This document shows, piece by piece, positions 15,987-24,276 of a stretch of DNA of 58,935 nt. Within the stretch, counting starts at the first letter, position 1. Each line of letters opens with the position of its first letter. Under the pieces are notes generated by a model. The model was not told the origin of the DNA. It saw nothing but the letters and a program-made list of their open reading frames with translations, and ran no database searches. The translations under genes and the position numbers were made by a program. This DNA is from Chloroflexota bacterium. GTDB taxonomy: Bacteria; Chloroflexota; Dehalococcoidia; SM23-28-2; RBG-16-64-32. The stretch spans positions 1-58,935 of the forward strand of contig JADFQV010000005.1 in assembly GCA_022561635.1 (NCBI GenBank), written 5' to 3'.

Positions 15987-16733
15987 GTGCCGCGTCGCAA
16001 GAAACATCCCGCGAAGCGCAGTAAGCCCCGTCCCGCTCATCCTGAGGCTCTCGAAGGACGAGCGGAGCAACAACTAACACCGGCCGAGATCGTCAGCCGC
16101 CTCGCCGCGCTCTACGGCGAACCGGAATGGCGCCCTCACGGCGACCCGATGACCGAGCTCGTCCTCACGATCCTCTCCCAGAACACGACAGACACGAACT
16201 CCGGACGCGCCTTCATGCGTCTTCACAAGCGCTTCGATAGCTGGGATGCGTTGGCTGAGGCGCCGGTCGAAGAGATCGAGCGCGAGATCGCCGTCGGCGG
16301 CCTGGCAAAGCAGAAAGCGCCTCGCATCAAAGCCTCGCTGGCCGCCATCCGCGAGCAGCGCGGCTCGTGGGACCTCGACTTCCTGCGCGACCTGCCGCTG
16401 GACGAGGCGAAGGCCTGGCTGCGCGAGCTGAGCGGCGTCGGCCCGAAGACGGCCGCCTGTGTGCTCATGTTCGCGCTCGGCCTGCCGGCTCTGCCGGTCG
16501 ACACGCACGTCCACCGGGTCGCGCAACGCCTCGGTCTCGTGCCGCCAAAGGCCACACCCGAAAAAGCGCACGACATCCTGGAGTCCGCGCTCGACCCGGA
16601 GCTGGTCTACCCGCTGCACATCTCGCTGATCAAGCACGGCCGCCGCCTCTGCCGGGCCCAGCGCCCGCTCTGCGCCGAGTGCCCCCTCCTGGACGGCTGC
16701 CCGGCCGGACAGGGATTCGCCGGCGCTCAATGA
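15987..16733 (+). CDS. nth: Endonuclease III (DNA glycosylase/AP lyase)
   Basis: LILSQNTTD..., LSGVGPKTAACVLMFALGLPALPVDTHVHRVAQRLGL, C-terminal Fe-S Cys cluster CRAQRPLCAECPLLDGC; GTG start. Confidence 0.9.
   Translation: MPRRKKHPAKRSKPRPAHPEALEGRAEQQLTPAEIVSRLAALYGEPEWRPHGDPMTELVLTILSQNTTDTNSGRAFMRLHKRFDSWDALAEAPVEEIEREIAVGGLAKQKAPRIKASLAAIREQRGSWDLDFLRDLPLDEAKAWLRELSGVGPKTAACVLMFALGLPALPVDTHVHRVAQRLGLVPPKATPEKAHDILESALDPELVYPLHISLIKHGRRLCRAQRPLCAECPLLDGCPAGQGFAGAQ
16033..16065. repeat. REP-like imperfect palindrome within nth
   Basis: CCGCTCaTCCTgaggctctcgAAGGAcGAGCGG, translated as PAHPEALEGRAE. Confidence 0.75.
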
Positions 16734-16740
16734 TCGTCCT

Positions 16741-16923
16741 TTGGTCGTTCTCGCGGCCGTTCTCTTCCTGGTGGGCATCGTCCTCGCCCTCAACGCAGCC
16801 GGCTCTGCCATCAGGCGGCGTCACGCCCTGTATCCGCGCGGGCTACCTTTCGTAGTGGCTGCCGCGGGCGCCGGCCTGGTCTTCACGGGTGGATTGCTCG
16901 TCGTCGTTTTCGCGATCATCTGA
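16741..16923 (+). CDS. Small membrane protein (about 60 aa)
   Basis: Two hydrophobic segments VVLAAVLFLVGIVLAL and VVAAAGAGLVFTGGLLVVVFAII; TTG start. Confidence 0.45.
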   Translation: MVVLAAVLFLVGIVLALNAAGSAIRRRHALYPRGLPFVVAAAGAGLVFTGGLLVVVFAII

Positions 16924-16979
16924 CGGCCTCCTGCCCTGGGCCGGCTGAACGTGATTACCCTCCCCATCCTCGGCCTCGC

Positions 16980-17009
16980 TTGACACGCCCGCCGTCTCGC
17001 CCGTAACAT
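16980..17009 (+). promoter_or_regulatory. Promoter for arg operon leader
   Basis: TTGACA(16980-16985)-N18-TAACAT(17004-17009). Confidence 0.6.
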
Positions 17010-17018
17010 CGCTCCATC

Positions 17019-17093
17019 ATGTTCCTCGCGCCTGTGAGCCGCGCTCGACGACCGCGACCCGTAAGTGGGGCGGTCTCGCACGTCTTTCGATAG
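17019..17093 (+). CDS. Putative arginine leader peptide MFLAPVSRARRPRPVSGAVSHVFR
   Basis: Short ORF with 5 Arg codons (CGC, 4x CGA) followed by alternative RNA pairings and terminator before argC. Confidence 0.6.
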   Translation: MFLAPVSRARRPRPVSGAVSHVFR

Positions 17094-17159
17094 CGAGAAC
17101 AAACGCTAGCTGCAAGGCAGCTCGTAAGGCCCCACCGCTGATCAGTGGTGGGGGTTTTT
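17049..17159 (+). promoter_or_regulatory. Putative transcription attenuator of the arg operon
   Basis: Mutually exclusive helices: GACC/CCC with GGG/GGTC; GTGGGGC(17065-17071) with GCCCCAC(17129-17135); CCCCACCGCT with AGTGGTGGGG. Confidence 0.6.
17130..17159 (+). terminator. Intrinsic terminator upstream of argC (attenuator)
   Basis: CCCCACCGCT-GATC-AGTGGTGGGG-GTTTTT, 10-bp stem, ends 20 nt before argC ATG. Confidence 0.88.
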
Positions 17160-17178
17160 CATTTCTGGAGAAGCAACA

Positions 17179-18219
17179 ATGGTCAAAGTCGGAATCATCA
17201 ACGTGACGGGGTACGCAGGCGCCGAACTCGCTCGCCTGCTGTACAACCATCCCGAGGCGGACGTCGTCTCCGTCACCGGCCGCAGCGAGGCTGGCAAGAA
17301 GCTCGCCGACGTCTTCCCGCACCTCGCGTCTTACGACCTGACGATCGAGCCCGAGCTGGCGTCCGGCGTCGACTTCGTCTTCTCCGCTCTGCCGCACGCC
17401 GCCAGCGCGGAGGCCTGCGCTCCGCTCGTCCGCGCCGGCCTGCCCGTCGTCGACCTCAGCGCCGACTTTCGGCTCCACGACGCGGCGGTCTACAGCGAGT
17501 GGTACGGCGGCGAGCACCCGGCGCAGGACCTGCTCCCGGACGCCGTCTACGGCCTGCCGGAGCTCCACCGCGAGGCGATCAAGGGCGCGAAACTTGTCGC
17601 CAACCCCGGCTGTTATCCCGAGGGCGCGATCCTGGCGCTGGCACCCGCCGTCAAGGCTGGGATCATCGGCCCGGAGATCATCGTCGACTCCAAGTCGGGC
17701 GTCTCCGGCGCCGGCCGCGGCCTGCAGCAGAACCTGCAACTGGGCGAGGCCGGCGAAAGTGTATCGGCGTACGGCCTCGACGGTCACCGCCACTGGCCGG
17801 AGATCCACCAGGAAGTGGCGGCGATCTGGCCTGGGGGCGTGACGCCGAAGATCACGTTCACGCCGCACCTGATCCCGATGACGCGCGGCATCCTGACGAC
17901 GGCCTACGCGCCGCTCGTGCCCGGTGCCGTTCCGGACGGCGACGCCGGCAAGGCGGCCGTGCGCGAGGTATACGAGCAGTTTTACAGCGACGAACCCTTC
18001 GTGCGCGTCGCCGCCAAGCCGCCGGCGACCAAGCAGACGCGCGGCAACAACATGTGCCTCGTCTACCCGGCGGTCGATGTGCGAACCGGCCGTCTCGTCG
18101 TCGTAAGCGTCCTCGACAACCTGGTCAAGGGTGCGGCGGGACAGGCCATCCAGAACATGAATCTGATGCTGGGCATGCCGGAGACGACAGCGCTCGACAT
18201 GCCCGCGGTGTACCCGTAA
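17179..18219 (+). CDS. argC: N-acetyl-gamma-glutamyl-phosphate reductase
   Basis: VGIINVTGYAGAELARLLYNHPEADV, VANPGCYPEGAILAL, HRHWPEIHQE. Confidence 0.96.
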   Translation: MVKVGIINVTGYAGAELARLLYNHPEADVVSVTGRSEAGKKLADVFPHLASYDLTIEPELASGVDFVFSALPHAASAEACAPLVRAGLPVVDLSADFRLHDAAVYSEWYGGEHPAQDLLPDAVYGLPELHREAIKGAKLVANPGCYPEGAILALAPAVKAGIIGPEIIVDSKSGVSGAGRGLQQNLQLGEAGESVSAYGLDGHRHWPEIHQEVAAIWPGGVTPKITFTPHLIPMTRGILTTAYAPLVPGAVPDGDAGKAAVREVYEQFYSDEPFVRVAAKPPATKQTRGNNMCLVYPAVDVRTGRLVVVSVLDNLVKGAAGQAIQNMNLMLGMPETTALDMPAVYP

Positions 18220-18241
18220 GGGGCGCGATATGGAGGAAGAG

Positions 18242-19477
18242 ATGGTTACAGCGAACGCAAAGGAAACGAAACTCGAGATCATGCAGGATGGCGGCATCAC
18301 CTCGGCGCAGGGCTTCACGGCCGGCGGCGTCCATGTCGGCGTCCGCGATGACTGGACGAAGCTGGACGTCGGCCTCGTCTACTCGGAGGCGCCGTGCACG
18401 ACGGCCGCTGTCTACACGAGCAACACCCTGAAGGCGGCGCCGCTGCTCCTCACGCGGGAGCACCTGAAGAACGGTAAGGCGCAGGCGATCGTGGCCAACT
18501 CCGGCTGTGCCAACGCCGCCACCGGGCAGCAGGGCGCCGAGAACGCCGTCGCGATGGCGAAGCTCGCCGCCGACAAGCTCGGGGTCGAGCCGAAGGACGT
18601 CGTGGTCGCGTCCACCGGCGTCATCGGCACGCAGCTGCCGATGGACCGCATCGCCAGGGGCGTCGCGGAGACCAAGCTGGCCGGCGACGGCGGCGACGAC
18701 TTCGCGGTGTCGATCATGACGACCGATACCGTGAAGAAGCAGATAGCCGTCAGCTTCGGCGGCTGGACGATCGGCGCTGCTTGCAAGGGTGTCGGCATGA
18801 TCCACCCGAACATGGCGACGATGCTCTGCTTCATGACCACCGACGCCCCGGTCGAGGAGGCGTTCCTCTCGTCGGCGCTGAAGGAGGCGGTGGACGTGTC
18901 GTTCAACATGGTCGACATCGACAACGACACGAGCACCAACGACATGGCGATCGTCCTCGCCAACGGCCTCGCCGGCGGCGAAGCGATCACCGCCGGCCAC
19001 CCGCAGGCGGAGGCGTTCCAGAAGGCCCTGACGCTCGTCTGCACGAGCATGGCGCGGATGATGGTGAGCGACGCCGAGGGCGGCACGAAGTTGATCGAGA
19101 TGAAGGTCGAGGGCGCAGCGAACCCGGCCGACGCCCGCAGGGCGGCCCGTGAAGTCGTGACGTCGATTGGCGTCAAGACCGCGATCTACGGCGAGGACGC
19201 GAACTGGGGCCGCATCCTGGCGGCGATCGGCAACAGCGGTGCAAACTGGGCCGAGCCGACGACCGCGCTCTACCTGCGCCACCCGGACGGTGGCGAGGTC
19301 TGCCTCTACCGCGACGGCGCACCCCAGGATTACGACGAGGCCGAGGCCAAGGCCTGCCTGGCGCCGGCCGAGGTGCTGGTGCGCATCGACCTCGGCCAGG
19401 GCACGGGCGAGGCCACGGCCTGGGGCTCCGACCTTACTGAAGAGTTCGTGCGCCTGAACAGCATGTATACTACGTGA
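18242..19477 (+). CDS. argJ: Bifunctional glutamate N-acetyltransferase/ornithine acetyltransferase
   Basis: KGVGMIHPNMATMLCFMTTDA autocleavage motif; GGAGGAAGAG RBS before ATG 18242. Confidence 0.96.
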   Translation: MVTANAKETKLEIMQDGGITSAQGFTAGGVHVGVRDDWTKLDVGLVYSEAPCTTAAVYTSNTLKAAPLLLTREHLKNGKAQAIVANSGCANAATGQQGAENAVAMAKLAADKLGVEPKDVVVASTGVIGTQLPMDRIARGVAETKLAGDGGDDFAVSIMTTDTVKKQIAVSFGGWTIGAACKGVGMIHPNMATMLCFMTTDAPVEEAFLSSALKEAVDVSFNMVDIDNDTSTNDMAIVLANGLAGGEAITAGHPQAEAFQKALTLVCTSMARMMVSDAEGGTKLIEMKVEGAANPADARRAAREVVTSIGVKTAIYGEDANWGRILAAIGNSGANWAEPTTALYLRHPDGGEVCLYRDGAPQDYDEAEAKACLAPAEVLVRIDLGQGTGEATAWGSDLTEEFVRLNSMYTT

Positions 19478-19502
19478 ACCACGAAATCAGAGGAGGTAAA
19501 GC

Positions 19503-20564
19503 ATGAAATTGATCGTCCTCTTGGTTTTGATCGTCCTGTCGGACTCAGTCAACGCTGCGGCCGACTGGTTTGGGGACGCCGTGGTGGACGTGCTGTACTG
19601 GATTGGCGGCGCCGCGGTCTTCCTGCCCAACTTCGTTGGCGACATAAGTTCGGACGACTGGGTGCTCGCCTTGAGAGCCGTTGGCGCCGTCACCCTGCCG
19701 GTGGCCCTTGCTACATTCGTCTACCGTGAGATACTCGTGGATCGCCGGCGGCAAGAGGATGAAATGGGGATCTTGCGGTCGATGCTCTCGAACTATCGCT
19801 CAATATGTTCACAGCTGGATCAGATGGTCTCACACGATATGACTCGCGAAGTCGTGTCCGCATTGGTGCACTTTCCCGATCCCGATCTGCGTCAGATGCT
19901 TAAAGATGTGCACAGCAAATGTTTTCAGGGCAGACGGCGTGGCAACCTTGAAAAATTGAAGCAATTTCTCAAGGCCAATCGGCGCAAAATCGGAATGCCG
20001 ATACACACGACTCAACTGGAAAGCATCGATGGGAAGCTCGAGCGTTTGGAAGCAGACGCCGCGCATTACCGGCACCGCTACCCTGGCCTGTACAGGGTGC
20101 TGCAATCTGCCCAGGAAGTCATCAAGCACGTCGTAGATGAAACGAGGACGTGGGCTCGAGATGAAGAGACCTGGACCGAGATCATCTTGAAGTTGTATGA
20201 CAAGAAAAGGGCAGTCAAACAGGACGTTTTTAAGGCAGAACTCTCCCAAGCTCTTCTAGATGATCTCAATAATAACCAGGAAAAGAATCAGGAAAACATA
20301 AACGATATTCTCGAGATCCTGACCATAACTGTTCGTGCCTACGTGGCCCTTGACGACAAACGATTGTTCGATCTGTCTGATGATGAGAAGAAGAAGGGCC
20401 TGAAGCCGATCACCCGACCGGACTACGTGGAGGCTCTGACGGAAGCTAAGAGGTGCGTGAAAACGGTATTCGCAAAGACGCAGATGAATTGCACCCACAA
20501 AGTGAAGGAGAGAGATACCGATAGATTGCTACAAACTGTACAAACAGCTGGTCACGCGCATTGA
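19503..20564 (+). CDS. Hypothetical two-TM protein with charged C-terminal region (ORFan)
   Basis: aggaggtaaagcATG RBS; N-terminal hydrophobic segments then Lys/Glu/Asn-rich soluble region; visibly AT-richer than neighbours; sits between argJ and argB. Confidence 0.8.
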   Translation: MKLIVLLVLIVLSDSVNAAADWFGDAVVDVLYWIGGAAVFLPNFVGDISSDDWVLALRAVGAVTLPVALATFVYREILVDRRRQEDEMGILRSMLSNYRSICSQLDQMVSHDMTREVVSALVHFPDPDLRQMLKDVHSKCFQGRRRGNLEKLKQFLKANRRKIGMPIHTTQLESIDGKLERLEADAAHYRHRYPGLYRVLQSAQEVIKHVVDETRTWARDEETWTEIILKLYDKKRAVKQDVFKAELSQALLDDLNNNQEKNQENINDILEILTITVRAYVALDDKRLFDLSDDEKKKGLKPITRPDYVEALTEAKRCVKTVFAKTQMNCTHKVKERDTDRLLQTVQTAGHAH

Positions 20565-21364
20565 ACAGCGGAACAAATCCAAGAACCCCGACTAGCATCG
20601 TCGCCAAGATCGGCGGCTCGACGCTCGGGGATCATGACACGACGCTCGCCGACGTGGCGGAGCTGGCACGCCGTGGGGCGCGGCCCGTGATCGTCCACGG
20701 CGGCGGCGCGCTGATCAGCGATTGGCTGGAGCGTCTCGGCGTGCCGACGAAATTCGAGAAGGGGTTGCGCGTCACCGATGCCGCCTCGCTCGACGTCGTC
20801 GTCGGCGTGCTCTGCGGCCTCGTGAACAAGCGACTCGTCGCGGCGCTCGAAGGCTGCGGCGCATCCGCGATTGGGCTTTCCGGCGCGGACGGTGGCCTCC
20901 TGCAGGCGTCCGTGCGCGATCCGGCGCTCGGCTTCGTCGGCGAGATCACGATGGTCGATCCGACGCCCGTCCTGCGCATCATCGAGGCCGGTGCCGTGCC
21001 CGTGATCGCGCCCGTCGGCATCGAATACAAAGACGGCCACGCCACCGGCCAGCTGCTCAACATCAACGCCGATACGGCGGCCGGCGCGATCGCCGCGGCC
21101 GTCGGCGCAAGTGCGCTCGTCTTCCTCACGGACGTTCCCGGCGTCCAGTCCGACGGGCGCGTCCTGGAGTCGCTCTCAGCGGCGGAGGCGCAGGAGCTAA
21201 CGGGCGCCGGCGTTATCGAAGGCGGTATGATTCCCAAGGTCAAAGCCTGCCTGCAGGCCGCGGCCGCCGGCAGTCGCGCCGTCATCGTCGACGGCCGTGA
21301 AGAGCACGCGCTTATCGGCGTCACAGAGGGCGCGCAGGCCGGGACAAGGGTGGGCCAGGAGTGA
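20561..21364 (+). CDS. argB: Acetylglutamate kinase
   Basis: IVAKIGGSTLGDHD, VIVHGGGALIS, NINADTAAGAIAAAVGASALVFLTDVPGV, IEGGMIPKV; TTG start overlapping preceding stop. Confidence 0.94.
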   Translation: MNSGTNPRTPTSIVAKIGGSTLGDHDTTLADVAELARRGARPVIVHGGGALISDWLERLGVPTKFEKGLRVTDAASLDVVVGVLCGLVNKRLVAALEGCGASAIGLSGADGGLLQASVRDPALGFVGEITMVDPTPVLRIIEAGAVPVIAPVGIEYKDGHATGQLLNINADTAAGAIAAAVGASALVFLTDVPGVQSDGRVLESLSAAEAQELTGAGVIEGGMIPKVKACLQAAAAGSRAVIVDGREEHALIGVTEGAQAGTRVGQE

Positions 21365-22566
21365 ACATGCAGACCGAAGACTGGATCGAGATCGAGCACG
21401 ATTTCTACCTGCAGACGGCGAAACGTCTGCCGGTCGTGCTTGAGCGCGGCGAAGGCACCGTGGTCTGGGACAGCGAAGGCAAGCAGTACCTCGACTTCGT
21501 CGGTGGCATCGCCGTCACCAGCCTCGGCCACGCCAACCCCGTGATCGTGGAAGCTCTCACGAGGCAGGCGCAGAAGCTCATCACCGTCTCGAACCTCTAC
21601 TACACCGTGCCCCAGCTCAAGCTGGCCAAGCTCCTCTGCGAGAGCAGCGGCATGGACAAGGCGTTCTTCTGCAACAGCGGCGCCGAGGCCGTCGAAGGCC
21701 TGATCAAGCTCGCCCGCAAGTGGGGTAAGGAGAAGCGCGACGGCGCCTACGAGATCATCGTCGCCGACGACGCGTTCCACGGCCGCACGCTGGCCACGGT
21801 CTCCGCCTCCGCCAACGAGCGCTATCGGGCGCCGTTCACGCCGCTGCCCGAGGGCTTCCCCCGCGTCCCCTACAACGACGTCGAGGCGATCAAGGCCGCG
21901 ACGACCGGCAAGACCGTCGCCGTGCTGCTCGAGCCGTTGCAGGGCGAGGGTGGCGTCAACGTCCCGGACGACGACTATCTGCCCGCCGTGCGCAGCTGGT
22001 GCGACGAGGCGGGCATCCTGCTCCTCCTCGACGAGGTGCAGACGGGCGCGGGCCGCACGGGCAAGCTGTTCTGCTTCCAGCACTACGGCATCGAGCCCGA
22101 CGCGCTGGCGCTGGCCAAGGCGCTCGCCGGCGGCGTGCCGATCGGCGCCTTCCTGATGAAGGACAGCGCTGCACTTCTCGGCCCCGGCGAGCACGGCACG
22201 ACGTTCGGCGGCAACGCCCTGGCCTGCGAAGTCGGCTACTCCGTGCTCAAGTACATGATCGACAACGACCTGCCGGCGCAGGTGGCGAAGCGCGGCGAAC
22301 ATCTGGAGCGCCGCCTGATCTCGCTCGCCGACCGCCAGCCGATGATCACCGAGGTGCGCGGCAAGGGCCTGATCTGGGCGATCGAGCTGGACCGTCCGGT
22401 CTCCGAGGCCGTCGTCACACGCTGCCTGGAGGCTGGTCTGCTGATCAACGGCGTGAAGCCGACGGCGTTGCGCTTCCTGCCGCCCTTCACCGTGAGCGAG
22501 AAAGAGCTGGACACGGCCGTCGCCATCGTCGAGCGCGTGCTGGGCGAAATATCCGAGGAGAAGTAA
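21361..22566 (+). CDS. argD: Acetylornithine aminotransferase
   Basis: FFCNSGAEAVEGLIKLARKW, AFHGRTLATVSAS, LLLLDEVQTGAGRTGKLF. Confidence 0.94.
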   Translation: MNMQTEDWIEIEHDFYLQTAKRLPVVLERGEGTVVWDSEGKQYLDFVGGIAVTSLGHANPVIVEALTRQAQKLITVSNLYYTVPQLKLAKLLCESSGMDKAFFCNSGAEAVEGLIKLARKWGKEKRDGAYEIIVADDAFHGRTLATVSASANERYRAPFTPLPEGFPRVPYNDVEAIKAATTGKTVAVLLEPLQGEGGVNVPDDDYLPAVRSWCDEAGILLLLDEVQTGAGRTGKLFCFQHYGIEPDALALAKALAGGVPIGAFLMKDSAALLGPGEHGTTFGGNALACEVGYSVLKYMIDNDLPAQVAKRGEHLERRLISLADRQPMITEVRGKGLIWAIELDRPVSEAVVTRCLEAGLLINGVKPTALRFLPPFTVSEKELDTAVAIVERVLGEISEEK

Positions 22567-23774
22567 TGGCTGAGAAGATCATTCTGGCGTACTCCGGCGG
22601 GCTGGACACGGCCGTCGCCATACGCTGGCTCAAAGAAGAGAAGGGATACGACGTCATCGCTTTGACCGTCGACGTGGGCATGGACCGCCAGCGTGAGGAG
22701 CTGCAGTCGCGGGCGATGGCCGCCGGTGCCGCCGGCTTCGAGTGGAGCGAGGTGCAGGACGACTTCGTGCGGCACTTCGTCTTCCCGGCGGTGATGGCCG
22801 GCGCCCAGTACCAGGGCGTCTATCCCCTGGCCACCGCTCTCTCCCGGCCGCTGATCGCCCGCGAGATGGTCAAAGCCGCCCGCCGCGAGGGCGCCACAGC
22901 CGTCGCCCACGGCTGCACCGCCAAGGGCAACGACCAGGTGCGCCTCGACGTCTCCGTGCAGGCGCTGGCGCCCGACCTGGCGATAGTCGCGCCGCTGCGT
23001 GAGTGGGAGATGGACCGCGAGTCCGAGATCGACTACGCGCACGAGCACAACATCCCGATCAGCGTCACCAAGAAGAGCCCCTACAGCATCGACGAGAACC
23101 TCTACGGCCGCAGCATCGAGACCGGCCCGCTCGAAGACCCGTGGGCGGAGCCGCCGGACGACGTCTGGCTCTGGACGAAGTCGCCCGCCGACGCTCCGGA
23201 CGAGGCGATCTACGTGGAGATCGGCTTCGAGCAGGGCGTTCCGACAACGCTCGACGGCAAGGCGACTGATCCTGTGGACCTGATCAACTCTCTCAACAAG
23301 ATCGCCGGCGAGCATGGCGTCGGCCGCATCGACACGATCGAGGACCGCCTCGTCGGCATTAAGTCGCGTGAGGTCTACGAAGCGCCGGCCGGCGTCACGC
23401 TATTGGCCGCCCACGGCGCCGTGGAGTCGCTTGTCCTCTCGAAAGAGCAGCGGCGTTTCAAGGCGCAGGTCGCGCAGGAGTACGCGGACCTCGTCTACAA
23501 CGGGCTCTGGTACAGCACGCACCATCAGGACCTGCAGGCCTACATCCAGAGCACGCAGCGCTACGTCAGCGGCACGGCGCGTCTCAAGCTGCACAAGGCC
23601 ACCGCCACCGTCGTCGGGCGCAAGGCGCCGCGAAGCCTGTACGACTTCGAGCTGGCGACCTACGATAAAGCCGACCAGTTCGACCGCACGGCCGCCGTCG
23701 GCTTCATCAACATCTGGGGCCTGCCGCTGAAGGTGCAGTCGCAAGTGCAGCCAAGTGAGGAGCTGAAGGAATGA
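22566..23774 (+). CDS. argG: Argininosuccinate synthase
   Basis: KIILAYSGGLDTAVAIRWLKEEKGYDVIALTVDVG, AHGCTAKGNDQVRLDV. Confidence 0.97.
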   Translation: MAEKIILAYSGGLDTAVAIRWLKEEKGYDVIALTVDVGMDRQREELQSRAMAAGAAGFEWSEVQDDFVRHFVFPAVMAGAQYQGVYPLATALSRPLIAREMVKAARREGATAVAHGCTAKGNDQVRLDVSVQALAPDLAIVAPLREWEMDRESEIDYAHEHNIPISVTKKSPYSIDENLYGRSIETGPLEDPWAEPPDDVWLWTKSPADAPDEAIYVEIGFEQGVPTTLDGKATDPVDLINSLNKIAGEHGVGRIDTIEDRLVGIKSREVYEAPAGVTLLAAHGAVESLVLSKEQRRFKAQVAQEYADLVYNGLWYSTHHQDLQAYIQSTQRYVSGTARLKLHKATATVVGRKAPRSLYDFELATYDKADQFDRTAAVGFINIWGLPLKVQSQVQPSEELKE

Positions 23775-24235
23775 GCGGCGAAGTCCTGCACATTCATGTC
23801 GCGGCCACCGCCGAAGGCGAACCCACGCCCGTGACTTCGGTCCGGGCGGAAGCCGGGCGTGGCCTCCAGGGCGATCGCTACTACGCACGCGCCGGCACGT
23901 ACTCCGAGAAGGGCGGGCCCGGCCGCGAAGTTACGCTGATCGCCAGCGAGGCGATCGAGGCGCTGGAAGCTGAGTTCGGCGTCAAGCTGGCGCCGGGCCA
24001 ATCGCGACGCAACATCACTACGCTAGGCATCGATCTGAACGAGTTCGTGGACAAGGAGCTGCGCGTGGGTGGGGCCGTGCTCCGCGGCGTGAGGCTGTGC
24101 GAGCCGTGTGACCACCTTGAGGGTCTCGTCGGTCAGGCGAACACGATGCGCGGTCTCGTGCACCGTGGCGGCCTGCGCTGCGACATCGTCTCCGGCGGCA
24201 TCATTCGCGTCGGTGACCAAATCACGCCTGCCTGA
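23771..24235 (+). CDS. MOSC domain-containing protein
   Basis: GLQGDRYYARAGTYSEKGGPGREVTLIASEAIEAL...LAPGQSRRNITTLGIDLNEFV; ATGA overlap with argG. Confidence 0.85.
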   Translation: MSGEVLHIHVAATAEGEPTPVTSVRAEAGRGLQGDRYYARAGTYSEKGGPGREVTLIASEAIEALEAEFGVKLAPGQSRRNITTLGIDLNEFVDKELRVGGAVLRGVRLCEPCDHLEGLVGQANTMRGLVHRGGLRCDIVSGGIIRVGDQITPA

Positions 24236-24276
24236 GAGCAGTCCCCCTCTTCGCGTCTCTAGTAACGGAGATCAGA

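Noticed and set aside
17119-17132. 12-mer GCTCGTAAGGCC shared with 53754-53765 as a common regulatory motif
   Set aside because: A 12-nt match within 59 kb is expected by chance and the structural contexts differ.
17019-17159. T-box riboswitch upstream of argC
   Set aside because: No AGGGTGGNACCGCG T-box sequence or specifier stem; the leader-peptide model fits better.
20632-22302. 556-aa minus-strand ORF opposite argB/argD
   Set aside because: Antisense shadow of two conserved arg genes.
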